Assembly: GCF_031181385.1 (NCBI RefSeq)
Contig: NZ_JAPSKV010000003.1
Coordinates: forward strand, 1 to 64,000
Direction: 5' to 3'
Length of the DNA stretch: 64,000 bases
Source: Fredinandcohnia onubensis
GTDB taxonomy: Bacteria; Bacillota; Bacilli; Bacillales; Bacillaceae_L
Shown here in pieces: positions 1 to 8,596 of this stretch. The position numbers were made by a program, and so were the translations under genes. The notes beneath the pieces are model-generated. The model worked only from the letters and a program-made list of their open reading frames with translations, had not been told where the DNA came from and did no database searches. Numbering within the stretch: the first letter of the stretch is position 1; each line of letters starts with the position of its first letter.

Positions 1-118
1 AACCCTTTAGGGTTAGCCGGAAAAGTAGTGCGGTTGGCGAACTTTCAGAGCCCTTTGAAGGGCTGGCCAGTAACGAAGGCTTTCAGCCGCAGAACAAACC
101 ACCCGTTCTCACGGGTGG
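1..118 (+). mobile_element. Possible right end / omega-RNA-like scaffold of an IS200/IS605 element (partial)
   Basis: No clear gene is seen, but the stretch is unusually G+C-rich and structured. It holds a hairpin AACCC-ttta-GGGTT, a second AGCCCTT-tg-AAGGGCT, complementary TGCGG and CCGCA blocks bracketing it, and a final hairpin ACCACCCG-ttctca-CGGGTGGT ending against the stop codon of the flanking gene. This layout resembles the 3' scaffold of TnpB guide RNAs at IS200/IS605 right ends. The tnpB gene itself would lie outside the window. It could instead be a structured sRNA or a terminator region. The family assignment is an inference. Confidence 0.35.
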
Positions 119-985
119 TTATGATTTCGATTGTAATGTAAAGATGGAGATTTCAGGTTTTGCTAGAAATCGTAATGGAAGCCTAGTTGTTCCAAGTCCC
201 CGATTGACATAGAGGAACATTTTAGTAGCACCAATTTCATGGGCACCCTCATAATAGATACTTCCAAGTGGGGGAGTAATCAGTGGGCCTACAAATGGTA
301 GCTGAATTTGTCCACCATGACTATGACCAGATAGTTGCAAATGTGCTCCCACTTCAGCTGCTCGGTCAGCAATATCTGGCTCATGAGCAAGTAGAATTGT
401 ATAACTAGAAGAATCTACGTTTTGAAAGGCTTGTTCAAAACTAGGACGTCCAAGCATGACATCATCTAATCCCACAATGGTAATTTTTGAATCTCTCAAA
501 TAAATTTCCTTCGAACTGTTCATTAAGAGTGTAAAATCGGTTTGTTCCATTAGTTGTTTATATATCTCAGATCCGTAACCCCCATGGTCATGGTTACCGT
601 ATATGGCAAATTTCCCAAGAGGAGCTTCTAACCGTTTTAGGATCGGGATGAGATGATTGGCAGCTGCATATTTATTAGGCTCATCCATTAAATCTCCGGT
701 GAAAAATAGAAGATCCGGTTTGTAACTGTTTATTTGATCGACGAGGTGAGTTAGTTGTTCTAGTGTGTAATAATGCCCAACATGAGTATCACTAAATTGA
801 ACAATCCTTAGATTGTCAAAGTCTTTTGGAATAGTAGGATGTACAATTTTATGAGACGTGATATCTAGCTGTTTCGGCTCTAAATATCGGGCATACCAAT
901 ACCCGAAAGAGGACGCAATTGCAATTGTTGCTGTTGTGGCAAACGCCCGTTTAATAAATTGTCGTCTTGTATATTTTTTTGCCAT
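119..985 (-). CDS. ykuE: Tat-exported metallophosphoesterase YkuE
   Basis: Calcineurin-like metallophosphoesterase matching B. subtilis YkuE, a cell-wall-associated substrate of the TatAyCy translocase. With the start at ATG 985 the protein begins MAKKYTRRQF, giving a twin-arginine motif followed by a hydrophobic stretch. The metal-binding motifs are present in order: SDTH near residue 65, GD near 98, GNHDH near 130 and GHSH near 220. The C-terminus (LPLRFLAKPE..FTL) is complete. The ORF track extends ten codons further upstream to a TTG; I prefer the internal ATG because it puts the RR motif close to the N-terminus, although no strong Shine-Dalgarno is visible for either start. Its stop abuts the hairpin at 98-120. 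Confidence 0.9.
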   Translation of the reverse strand: MAKKYTRRQFIKRAFATTATIAIASSFGYWYARYLEPKQLDITSHKIVHPTIPKDFDNLRIVQFSDTHVGHYYTLEQLTHLVDQINSYKPDLLFFTGDLMDEPNKYAAANHLIPILKRLEAPLGKFAIYGNHDHGGYGSEIYKQLMEQTDFTLLMNSSKEIYLRDSKITIVGLDDVMLGRPSFEQAFQNVDSSSYTILLAHEPDIADRAAEVGAHLQLSGHSHGGQIQLPFVGPLITPPLGSIYYEGAHEIGATKMFLYVNRGLGTTRLPLRFLAKPEISIFTLQSKS

Positions 986-1292
986 CCTAACCGCCAACCT
1001 ATTCATTATAATCAATTAAAGCTATGAAACTAGTGTAGCATATTCATATTCACTTAAATTTTAAATATGTATTACAGTTGTAAACAATACTAATGACGTA
1101 AGCTGTTTTCTCATCTTGTATGTCAAAATTCATTCTTTTTTTCACTAGATTTATGAATTTATTGTTTGTATGTATATAAACATGTCAAAATCTGCAATTA
1201 TTTAACGAACGATTCATATCCACGGGCACTTGAGAACTTGTTAAAATGAGGGTACTTGTACATAACCAGTCACTTAATGAAAGGATGATAAT
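986..1292. other. Divergent intergenic region, no gene seen
   Basis: A+T-rich spacer between divergent ykuE and the secreted-protein gene. It must contain both promoters, but I cannot single out a convincing -35/-10 pair. No RNA gene or repeat is recognised. Confidence 0.5.
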
Positions 1293-1934
1293 TTGAGCAA
1301 GCGAATCTCACTACTACTCATTGTCATTTGTTTAATCGGACTAGTTTCTGTTCCAACAGCTAAAGCGTCATCTAATCAGCCTCTTTCACAAGATGAAGTG
1401 TTCACATTCTTACAAGAAGCATTTCAGGCGCAATCTTCATTAACAGCTGAATTTCGTACCTATGAAGAAGTTCAGCAAGTTCTTGCTCCTTTTTTCCGTT
1501 CAGATTATGCAAACACATTTTTAGAGGAGAATTTAATAAAGGAAAAAGATGGGTATATTGTGTATGGATCAGATTTTGCCCTCTACTTTGTTCCGTTTTA
1601 TTCGTATACAGATGAAACCAAAATTTTATTCGATCAAAATAAAAAGAAGATTTTTGTCTATGAGTTATTTAAAGCCCCAGAGTCAGGTCCGGTTGCTTAT
1701 AAAGATCATTATGAAGTCATCACGATTGAAAAAATAAACTCAAACTGGCTTATTACAGATTTACAAATACAAGATGAAGCTCCCATTGTAAAAGATACTG
1801 CTACACAAAAGGAAACGATAAACCAGGATTCAAAATTATTAACATGGAATCCTTTTAAAACCACGATTTATTCTTTACTAGAAATGGATAATCGAACATT
1901 CACTCACTTTGGATTTTATAAAGGCATCTTCTAA
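1293..1934 (+). CDS. Secreted protein, DUF3993-like
   Basis: A 213-residue protein with a clear Sec signal peptide (basic MSKR, hydrophobic core, cleavage likely after AKA near residue 25). The mature part is mixed alpha/beta with no catalytic motif that I recognise. Size and sequence style fit the Bacillus DUF3993 family of exported proteins, but that assignment is from memory. The TTG start is supported by an AAAGGATG Shine-Dalgarno. It stands alone, divergent from ykuE, and ends in a bidirectional terminator. Function unknown. Confidence 0.6.
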   Translation: MSKRISLLLIVICLIGLVSVPTAKASSNQPLSQDEVFTFLQEAFQAQSSLTAEFRTYEEVQQVLAPFFRSDYANTFLEENLIKEKDGYIVYGSDFALYFVPFYSYTDETKILFDQNKKKIFVYELFKAPESGPVAYKDHYEVITIEKINSNWLITDLQIQDEAPIVKDTATQKETINQDSKLLTWNPFKTTIYSLLEMDNRTFTHFGFYKGIF

Positions 1935-1939
1935 ATATC

Positions 1940-1984
1940 AAAGAAAAATAGAAATCCCATTTGGGGTTTCTATTTTTCTTTTTG
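1940..1984. terminator. Bidirectional terminator
   Basis: Long inverted repeat (AAAGAAAAATAGAAA / TTTCTATTTTTCTTT) around a CCC/GGG core. It serves the secreted-protein gene on + and overlaps the last codons of the converging hydrolase gene on -. Confidence 0.8.
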
Positions 1985-2926
1985 TAGGGAATCAATAATT
2001 CCCATCGCACAAATATCAAGGTCGAGGCTAAGAATTTCGTATACTTCATGATGTCTTGGAACATTCTTTTCATCAAGATAAGCTGTGATTTCCTTTAAAA
2101 TCAATCCTTTAATAAAATCTTTATGTTCACCTTCAGTTGCTGACGGATGTTTGATAAACGATTGCTTCCCAGCATTCACAAAAATAGGTAACCATAGATG
2201 GAGTTGATTGAACACTTCATTCACATTTGTTGACATCCCGTAATGGCCAAAATAAATAGCGGAGACACCAATTTCATTCACTTTTTTTGCAGATTCGAGC
2301 ATTGCATCAGGCCGGAATTGATTAGGAGATGTCGAAGGCAAATACAACTCAATATTTTCTTTGGCTAGTTCATGATAATAAATGCCGATTGTGTCACCTG
2401 TAAAAATTCCGTTGCTAACAGGGTCATAAATACTAAAATGATGATTGGCGTGACCTGGTGTATCGTAAAAAACAAGGCTACAATTCCTGCCAATTTCAAG
2501 CTCTTCCTGATCCGATTTTACAATTAATTTTTCCTCAGGAATTGGCAATATTGGATCAAACAAAGAATCAAAACTTTTCCCATATACAGTCTTAGCTCCA
2601 GCAATCAAACGAATTGGGTCACTCAAATGTCTTGCACCTTTAGGATGGACAACGACCTTTGCATTTGGACAATGCTGTAATAGGAGGCCAGCTCCTCCAG
2701 CATGGTCTAAATGAATATGGGTTACAATAATATACTGAACATCAAATGGATCAATATCTAGCTCTTTAAAAGCCTCTATAATGTACGGTATAGAAGGACT
2801 TGCACTTGTTTCAACAATTGTAATTTTCTCCTCTTTCATTATGTACGAACCTGTTCGAGCCTCTCTTCCCAAATCATGTGCGTCAATTAGAAATATTCGC
2901 TCATTTAGTTGTGTTATATTTCCCAT
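1970..2926 (-). CDS. MBL-fold metallo-hydrolase
   Basis: Metallo-beta-lactamase-fold protein of 318 residues. The HxHxDH motif is HIHLDH at residues 70-75, followed by PGHANHH near 157 (third histidine), GDT near 177 (bridging aspartate) and FGHYG near 227 (last histidine), so a dinuclear metal site looks intact. The N-terminal strand (FLIDAHDLG) is typical of glyoxalase-II/YobT-like members. The ATG start has a strong GGGAGGAG Shine-Dalgarno. The substrate cannot be inferred; it is monocistronic and convergent with its neighbour. Confidence 0.85.
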   Translation of the reverse strand: MGNITQLNERIFLIDAHDLGREARTGSYIMKEEKITIVETSASPSIPYIIEAFKELDIDPFDVQYIIVTHIHLDHAGGAGLLLQHCPNAKVVVHPKGARHLSDPIRLIAGAKTVYGKSFDSLFDPILPIPEEKLIVKSDQEELEIGRNCSLVFYDTPGHANHHFSIYDPVSNGIFTGDTIGIYYHELAKENIELYLPSTSPNQFRPDAMLESAKKVNEIGVSAIYFGHYGMSTNVNEVFNQLHLWLPIFVNAGKQSFIKHPSATEGEHKDFIKGLILKEITAYLDEKNVPRHHEVYEILSLDLDICAMGIIDSLQKEK

Positions 2927-3107
2927 GTTCTCCTCCCACTTTTTTATTGTTTCATCGCTAATTTTATTGTATTGTTACATAGTAGTTACTGTAAAGGTAT
3001 TGAAAGAAATATTCTGAATATATAAGTCCGTGAGGAAAATGGTCAATACCGTGGATAGAAGAGAGGATATTGCTCAATCCTAAAAGTAGAGAAAGGAGAG
3101 GCTACAT

Positions 3108-3344
3108 ATGTCACAGTTACAAGGAATCATATCTCGTCTTATTAGCCTTCAGGAAAATGCAAACGGTGGGGAGCCTCCACAACGTTTTTTTGAAGTAAAT
3201 GGTGAAAGAAAATGTAGTGTTAAGTATTTTAACAAAACAAGTACATTTGAACTTGAAGTATACCAGCAAGGGGAAAAGCCCAAAACATATCAATTCGATA
3301 ATATTGACATGATTGCAATTGAAATTTTCGATCTAATTAGCTAA
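3108..3344 (+). CDS. ykuJ: DUF1797 family protein YkuJ
   Basis: A 78-residue protein nearly collinear with B. subtilis YkuJ (MSQL.GII.RL..LQE; FDNIDM..IEIF). It is a small soluble alpha/beta protein of unknown function. The start has an AAAGGAGAGG Shine-Dalgarno and a terminator follows. In B. subtilis ykuK and abbA lie between ykuJ and ykuL; here the next gene is the CBS protein and there is no room for either. Confidence 0.92.
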   Translation: MSQLQGIISRLISLQENANGGEPPQRFFEVNGERKCSVKYFNKTSTFELEVYQQGEKPKTYQFDNIDMIAIEIFDLIS

Positions 3345-3356
3345 TCACACTTCTTA

Positions 3357-3384
3357 GGCCCGGCACTGTGCCGAGCCTTTTTCT
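3357..3384 (+). terminator. ykuJ terminator
   Basis: Stem GGCCCGGCA-ctg-TGCCGAGCC followed by a T run. Confidence 0.85.
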
Positions 3385-3526
3385 TCCTTCTAAAGTACTA
3401 ACTCTAAATCACCCCTTAAATAATACAAGTTCTCCCCCTAAAATTATGGTAAAATAAAAGAGGAGAATGAAAATTGAATTCTGGTAATATATGAAAATAA
3501 TTACAATGTGAGGTTGTGAGGCTTAC

Positions 3527-3964
3527 ATGTTTGGTCTTCAAAATGAAAATCTATTTGAAACAACAATTAAAGACTTGCTCATTCCTGCAGATAAAGTAGC
3601 TCACGTTCAAATCGGGAATAGCTTAGAGCACGCACTACTTGTCCTTACAAAAACAGGATATACCGCAGTCCCCGTATTGGACCCAAAGTATAAGCTGCAT
3701 GGCTTGATTAGTTCAACACATATTCTAGACTCGATCCTCGGATTAGAACGAATTGAATTTGAGCGTTTAGAGAAAATGAAGGTTGAAGAAGTCATGAACA
3801 GGGAAATTCCGCGATTAAATTTAAATGATAATGTCATAAAGGGTCTTCAATTAGTCATCGATCACTCATTTGTCTGTGTTGAAAATGATGATTTAGTATT
3901 TGAAGGAATTTTTACACGTCGTGCTATTCTAAAACAATTCAATAAACAATTAAAAATTAAATAA
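3527..3964 (+). CDS. darB: c-di-AMP-binding CBS protein DarB (CbpB/YkuL)
   Basis: A stand-alone tandem CBS-domain protein of 145 residues that follows B. subtilis YkuL closely (KVAHVQ.GN.LEHALLVLTKTGYTA; FVCVEND..FEGIFTRR). Known biology: apo-DarB binds and stimulates the (p)ppGpp synthetase Rel and is reported to act on pyruvate carboxylase, with c-di-AMP blocking these interactions. Both CBS motifs look complete. It is a monocistronic gene just upstream of ccpC, as in B. subtilis, and ends in its own terminator. Confidence 0.93.
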   Translation: MFGLQNENLFETTIKDLLIPADKVAHVQIGNSLEHALLVLTKTGYTAVPVLDPKYKLHGLISSTHILDSILGLERIEFERLEKMKVEEVMNREIPRLNLNDNVIKGLQLVIDHSFVCVENDDLVFEGIFTRRAILKQFNKQLKIK

Positions 3965-3972
3965 GTTATTTG

Positions 3973-4003
3973 AAATCCTCCATGCTGATATGGAGGATTT
4001 TTT
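3973..4003 (+). terminator. darB terminator
   Basis: Stem AAATCCTCCA / TGGAGGATTT followed by T residues. Confidence 0.85.
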
Positions 4004-4041
4004 CTGTGTATAATGATAATTTGTAATAAATCATTTATACT

Positions 4042-4056
4042 ATAAGTAAAACTTAT
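4042..4056 (+). promoter_or_regulatory. CcpC box (ATAA-N7-TTAT) upstream of ccpC
   Basis: The sequence ATAAGTAAAACTTAT fits the ATAA-N7-TTAT dyad bound by CcpC in B. subtilis. It lies 24 bases before the ccpC start, so it would overlap the promoter or the transcript start and suggests negative autoregulation. The match is seen directly; binding is inferred. Confidence 0.7.
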
Positions 4057-4079
4057 ACCTGTGTGCAGGAGGAAACAAT

Positions 4080-4958
4080 GTGCAATTTTCCGAATTTCAA
4101 TTATTAGTCGTACTTTCATCTGAATTAAATATGAGAAAAGCATCTGAACGTTTATTTGTTACACAACCTGCGTTATCCCAGCGCTTACAATCGATTGAAA
4201 AAGCATGGAACACAAAAATATTTATTCGTTCACAAAAAGGACTCACACCAACACCTGCTGGAGAAAAAATAATTGATTTTGCAAAAGAGGTTGTTGAGAA
4301 AGAAGAAAAAATACGGGAGCAGCTACAAGGGCTCAATCAAGAAGTGCACGGGACCCTTAAAATTGCGTGTGCGTCCATTATTGGACAAAATTGGCTTCCA
4401 AAGGTATTAAAAAAATATGTAAATAAATATCCACATGCTAAAATTTCATTAATTACCGGCTGGAGTAGTGAAATATTAAAAAATCTCTATGATGACACTG
4501 TACATATTGGAATCATCCGTGGCAAACCCGACTGGAAAGGTGCGAAACACCATCTATTAACCGATACGATGTATATGGTTGATACAGAAATCCAAAAAAT
4601 CGAACAGGTGTGGGAAACAGATCGACCGTTTATTCAATTTAAAAGTGACTCAACCTATTATCAAGAAATTCAAGAATGGTGGCACCGTACCTTTCAATCA
4701 ACACCACGTCGCACCATCGTGGTTGACCAAATTGAAACATGTAAGCAAATGACCTTAAATGGTATTGGTTATGCAATATTACCATCTGTCACTTTAAATG
4801 ATGATGAAACAAAAAACATTTATAAAATTCCATTAATGAATGAGAATAACGAACCAATGAAACGCGATACATGGTTGGTTGGTTATGATTATGCATTTGA
4901 ACTTAAACAAGTCCAAGCATTTGTTGAGATGATTAAAGAAAACATAGATTCTTTATAA
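4080..4958 (+). CDS. ccpC: LysR-type regulator CcpC
   Basis: A 292-residue LysR-family regulator matching CcpC, which represses citB and citZ and responds to citrate. The N-terminal winged helix-turn-helix covers residues 1-60 (LNMRKASERLFVTQPALSQRL), followed by the effector domain (GWSSEILK, IIRGKPDWKG). The GTG start is preceded by AGGAGG at seven bases. A dyad of the type CcpC itself binds lies immediately upstream. Regulating TCA entry fits the pyruvate dehydrogenase and pyruvate carboxylase genes elsewhere in the window. Confidence 0.93.
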   Translation: MQFSEFQLLVVLSSELNMRKASERLFVTQPALSQRLQSIEKAWNTKIFIRSQKGLTPTPAGEKIIDFAKEVVEKEEKIREQLQGLNQEVHGTLKIACASIIGQNWLPKVLKKYVNKYPHAKISLITGWSSEILKNLYDDTVHIGIIRGKPDWKGAKHHLLTDTMYMVDTEIQKIEQVWETDRPFIQFKSDSTYYQEIQEWWHRTFQSTPRRTIVVDQIETCKQMTLNGIGYAILPSVTLNDDETKNIYKIPLMNENNEPMKRDTWLVGYDYAFELKQVQAFVEMIKENIDSL

Positions 4959-5064
4959 ATTGATTTTTAATAATCGTTATCGTGCTGAATTCAATCCACG
5001 AATATGTGTAGAATAATCACAGTCTGATTGTGACAAATTACATATATGAGGAGGTGGATGATTA

Positions 5065-5313
5065 ATGGCGAAAATTGGTGTTGAAGGTTCTCTAACAAAT
5101 GTTCAGCAGGCTCTTCAAGAAAAAGGCTATGAAGTTGTTCAGCTAAAACAGGAAAGTGATGCACAAAACTGTGACTGTTGTGTTGTTACAGGCCTAGATT
5201 CGAATGTAATGGGAATGGCTGATACTGTCATGAAAGGGCCAGTCATTGAAGCAAACGGACTATCTGCTGACCAGGTTTGTCAACAAGTAGAAAGTCGTTT
5301 AGGACAGGCGTAA
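5065..5313 (+). CDS. ykuS: UPF0180 protein YkuS
   Basis: An 82-residue protein of the UPF0180 family with the signature [15 protein letters not shown] around residues 36-50; adjacent cysteines suggest metal or redox chemistry, but the function is unknown. ATG start with GAGGAGG Shine-Dalgarno. It is followed by a terminator, so it is probably a single-gene unit. Confidence 0.9.
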   Translation: MAKIGVEGSLTNVQQALQEKGYEVVQLKQESDAQNCDCCVVTGLDSNVMGMADTVMKGPVIEANGLSADQVCQQVESRLGQA

Positions 5314-5334
5314 ACACAGATAGACGAAATGACG

Positions 5335-5363
5335 AGACTAGGTATTTCACCTAGTCTTTTTTT
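5335..5363 (+). terminator. ykuS terminator
   Basis: Stem GACTAGGT-atttc-ACCTAGTC plus T7. Confidence 0.85.
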
Positions 5364-5476
5364 ATGAATCCATCGTTTATCAAAAAATATATTATAAAAT
5401 TGTAAAGATTATATAATTTTTAAAAAACGACGGCTTTTTACTTGAATCGACAGCAACCTCTTTGTTAAACTAGTCA

Positions 5477-5505
5477 TTGTTGATAGCGATGACCCAATGT
5501 ATAAA
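5477..5505 (+). promoter_or_regulatory. Candidate sigma-A promoter of ykuU
   Basis: TTGTTG, 17-base spacer, TATAAA, about 80 bases before the peroxiredoxin start. I looked for a PerR box nearby and found no convincing one. Confidence 0.45.
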
Positions 5506-5583
5506 CTGTATAAAGCTGGTTAAACTTGGATATTGGTGTTAGCATTATCAATCTATTTATAAAAAATATTGGAGGTCTTACAT

Positions 5584-6132
5584 ATGGCAGAACGTATGGT
5601 AGGTAAACAAGCTCCTCGTTTTGAAATGGACGCTGTTATGCCAAATAAAGAATTTGGTAAAGTTAGTCTTGAAGAGAACATGAAAAACGATAAGTGGACA
5701 GTATTATTTTTCTATCCAATGGACTTCACTTTCGTATGTCCTACAGAAATTACGGCAATGTCTGATCGTTACGATGAATTTGAAGACCTAGATGCTATCG
5801 TTATCGGCGCTTCTACGGATACAATTCATACTCACTTAGCTTGGATTAACACTGACCGTAAAGACAATGGGTTAGGGGATCTTAACTATCCACTAGCTGC
5901 AGACACTAACCATGCTATTTCTAAAGAATACGGTGTTCTAATTGAAGAAGAAGGTATTGCATTACGTGGTCTATTCATCATCAGCCCAGAAGGGGAAATG
6001 ATGTATTCTGTCGTTAACCACAACAACATTGGTCGTGATGTTGACGAAACTTTACGTGTTCTTCAAGCATTACAGACTGGTGGCCTTTGCCCTGCTAACT
6101 GGAGACCTGGTCAAGCTACACTAAATGTCTAA
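5584..6132 (+). CDS. ykuU: 2-Cys peroxiredoxin YkuU
   Basis: A typical 2-Cys peroxiredoxin of 182 residues: the peroxidatic cysteine is in DFTFVCPTE (Cys52) and the resolving cysteine in GGLCPANW (about Cys169). It reduces hydroperoxides with electrons from a thioredoxin-like partner. I chose the ATG at 5584, five codons inside the tracked ORF, because TTGGAGGTC forms its Shine-Dalgarno and the protein then begins MAERMVGKQAP. The next gene, ykuV, encodes a thioredoxin-fold reductase, and a weak hairpin lies between them. Confidence 0.92.
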   Translation: MAERMVGKQAPRFEMDAVMPNKEFGKVSLEENMKNDKWTVLFFYPMDFTFVCPTEITAMSDRYDEFEDLDAIVIGASTDTIHTHLAWINTDRKDNGLGDLNYPLAADTNHAISKEYGVLIEEEGIALRGLFIISPEGEMMYSVVNHNNIGRDVDETLRVLQALQTGGLCPANWRPGQATLNV

Positions 6133-6150
6133 TATATAACAAATAACAAC

Positions 6151-6178
6151 AGGGTCTAACGGATGTTAGGCCCTTTAA
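6151..6178 (+). terminator. Weak hairpin between ykuU and ykuV
   Basis: GGGTCTAAC-gga-TGTTAGGCCC followed by only three T residues. It may lower transcription into ykuV or act as an mRNA 3'-end stabiliser. Confidence 0.5.
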
Positions 6179-6202
6179 TCCATAATTTGGAGGATAAAAT
6201 CG

Positions 6203-6658
6203 ATGAAATTACGTGATCAAATGCCTGAGCTTAATGGAGAAAAAGCTTGGTTAAATGGTGAAGTTAGTAAAGCTGACCTTGTTGGTGAAAAACCAACCCT
6301 CATTCATTTTTGGTCAATCAGCTGTGGGCTTTGTAAAGAAGCAATGCCACAGGTAAATGAATTCCGTGACCAATATCAGGACAAGTTAAATGTTATTGCT
6401 GTTCATATGCCAAGGTCAGAAAATGATCTTGATTTAGATGAAATCAAGCAAGTTGCCGAGCAGCATAATATCACTCAACCAATCTTTGTTGATAGTGATC
6501 TTAAATTAAATGATAAGTTCGAAAACCAATATGTCCCTGCTTATTATGTATTTGATAAAGAAGGAAAGCTTCGTCATTTCCAAGCAGGCGGTAGTGGCAT
6601 GAAAATGTTAACCAAACGTGTTAACCGTGTATTAGAAGAAACTCAAAATGCTGAATAA
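6203..6658 (+). CDS. ykuV: Thiol-disulfide oxidoreductase YkuV
   Basis: A 151-residue thioredoxin-fold protein nearly collinear with B. subtilis YkuV. The active site is SCGLCKEAMPQ (Cys41 and Cys44), and the cis-proline follows in YVPAYYVFD. There is no signal peptide, so it is cytoplasmic. It likely supplies electrons to the adjacent peroxiredoxin YkuU (inferred from adjacency and family). Shine-Dalgarno TTGGAGGA precedes the ATG. Confidence 0.93.
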   Translation: MKLRDQMPELNGEKAWLNGEVSKADLVGEKPTLIHFWSISCGLCKEAMPQVNEFRDQYQDKLNVIAVHMPRSENDLDLDEIKQVAEQHNITQPIFVDSDLKLNDKFENQYVPAYYVFDKEGKLRHFQAGGSGMKMLTKRVNRVLEETQNAE

Positions 6659-6676
6659 TAATGAGGTTTGCTCATG

Positions 6677-6710
6677 AGGCTAAGTCAAATTGACTTAGCC
6701 TTTATTTATT
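6677..6710 (+). terminator. ykuV terminator
   Basis: Stem AGGCTAAGTCA / TGACTTAGCCT followed by a T-rich tail. Confidence 0.85.
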
Positions 6711-6827
6711 TTTAGATAAAATATTTAACATTTTCTGAAAATGCACTAGATATTTATTTCGAAAACCGATATATTATATGTTACGTACAATTTAGGTTTT
6801 TTATGGAAACACCGAGGGGGGACTTAT

Positions 6828-8582
6828 ATGGATACTTTTAGGAAGTTAAAGGGGTTTTATTGGCCGTACCGGAAATATTTTTTCTGGTCATTATTTGCCA
6901 TGATTTTTGTGACAGGAATTACAGTTGTTTATCCAATCGTGCTTCAGGTAACCATAGATGAGGTTATCCGGGCAGGAAATTATCAGTATGTACCATATCT
7001 TGCATTCGGATTTATTGCCATCATGCTAATTAAAGGGTTAGCTACATATTTCAACCAGTATTTAGGGGATTTATTTGGCATAACTGCTGTTTATAAGGTA
7101 AGAAATGCCTTATATGAAAAACTACAACGACTACCTTTTAGTTATTATGATAATGCAAAAACAGGAGACTTAATGTCACGTTTAACTGCAGACGTTGAGG
7201 GAATTCGATTCTTCCTTTCATTTGGATTTGCCGAACTACTTCGTTTTACACTTTTAATTGTTTTCAGTTTAATCGTGATGTTTTCGTATTCCATTCCACT
7301 TACATTGGTAACAATTATGGCATTACCGTTTCTAGCGATTGTTGTTTATCGTTTCGATAAGCGAGTCCACCCAGCATTTCGTAAGGTAAGAAAAACATTT
7401 GGCCGTTTGAATACGAATGTACAAGAAAATATCAGCGGGATTAATACGGTTAAATCATTATCACGAGAAGAGTTTCAAATCAATAAATTCAACGACTCCA
7501 ATGAAGATTACCGAGATGTTTCACTAGCGACCTCAAAGATTTGGGCAAAGTTTTTCCCGTTAATGGAGTTTATTGGAAATGTTTGTGTTGTCGCTTTACT
7601 CTCTTATGGTGGATATTTAGTAATTGGCGGGTCAGTATCATATGGGGAACTCGTTGCATTTTTTAGTTTAGTTTGGTACCTGCTTAACCCAATTATGAAC
7701 CTTGGTTTTATCATTAATATGTTTTCGCAAGCGAAGGCATCTGGCGAACGTTTACTAGAGATACTTGAAGCAGATGAAAAAATTATCGATCAAAATGATG
7801 TTGTAAAAAGTGATAGTTTGCAGGGGCATGTAGAATTTAAAGATGTTACATTAAAGTATACAGAGGATGATGAGGCAGCATTACAGTCGATTTCATTCAC
7901 AGCTGAACCAGGCAAGGTTATTGGGTTAATAGGGGCAACAGGCTCTGGGAAAACAAGTATTACTCAGCTAATGACAAGATTTTATGAGCCGGTAAAGGGC
8001 CAAGTCTTTATTGATGGAAGAGATGTTTCAGACTACTCCATTTCTACGTTAAGGAGTAATATTGGATTTGTCATGCAGGAATCATTCTTATTCTCATCCA
8101 CAATTCGTGCAAATATTGCTTATGGCAAACCTAATGCTTCGATGGAAGAAATTATTGATGCTGCAAAAAGGGCCCAAGCGCATGAGTTTATTATGGAGCT
8201 TCCAAACGGATATGATACGATGCTTGGTGAACGTGGTATGGGATTATCAGGCGGACAAAAGCAACGAATTGCAATAGCAAGGTCAATCTGCATTGATCCT
8301 AGTATTCTTATTTTAGATGATGCAACAAGCGCGGTAGATATGGAAACTGAATTTTCAATTCAACAAGCCTTAAAGGAAGTAATGAAGGGGCGGACTACAA
8401 TTATCATTGCACATCGAATTTCTTCTTTGAAACATGCTGATGAAATTTTGGTATTAGATAATGGAGCGATTGTTGAACGTGGGACACACGAGGAGTTATT
8501 GAAAAATGAAGGACCATATCAACGCATATATGATATTCAGTATAAGGATCAAAAAGTTGTCCTTCAGTCACAAGTAGGTTAG
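6828..8582 (+). CDS. yknU: ABC exporter half-transporter YknU-like
   Basis: Type IV (ABCB-like) half-transporter: six-helix membrane domain to about residue 310, then the nucleotide-binding domain with Walker A GATGSGKTS (about 367), signature LSGGQKQR (about 471) and Walker B ILILDDATSAVD (about 493). The usual catalytic Glu after Walker B is Asp here (LDD), a hallmark of the degenerate half of heterodimeric exporters. It is 584 residues long, close to B. subtilis YknU, and lies directly upstream of a 605-residue partner 14 bases away. The two should form one heterodimer. Substrate unknown; multidrug or lipid-like export is possible. Confidence 0.85.
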   Translation: MDTFRKLKGFYWPYRKYFFWSLFAMIFVTGITVVYPIVLQVTIDEVIRAGNYQYVPYLAFGFIAIMLIKGLATYFNQYLGDLFGITAVYKVRNALYEKLQRLPFSYYDNAKTGDLMSRLTADVEGIRFFLSFGFAELLRFTLLIVFSLIVMFSYSIPLTLVTIMALPFLAIVVYRFDKRVHPAFRKVRKTFGRLNTNVQENISGINTVKSLSREEFQINKFNDSNEDYRDVSLATSKIWAKFFPLMEFIGNVCVVALLSYGGYLVIGGSVSYGELVAFFSLVWYLLNPIMNLGFIINMFSQAKASGERLLEILEADEKIIDQNDVVKSDSLQGHVEFKDVTLKYTEDDEAALQSISFTAEPGKVIGLIGATGSGKTSITQLMTRFYEPVKGQVFIDGRDVSDYSISTLRSNIGFVMQESFLFSSTIRANIAYGKPNASMEEIIDAAKRAQAHEFIMELPNGYDTMLGERGMGLSGGQKQRIAIARSICIDPSILILDDATSAVDMETEFSIQQALKEVMKGRTTIIIAHRISSLKHADEILVLDNGAIVERGTHEELLKNEGPYQRIYDIQYKDQKVVLQSQVG

Positions 8583-8596
8583 GTAGGTGAGATTAT

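Noticed and set aside
1-118. Known riboswitch or RNase P/tmRNA fragment
   Set aside because: I compared it mentally with the common Bacillus riboswitches and stable RNAs and none fits; no downstream + strand gene is served.
5381-5425. PerR box upstream of the peroxiredoxin gene
   Set aside because: A+T-rich sequence matches the PerR consensus at only about 9 of 14 fixed positions; not above chance in this composition.
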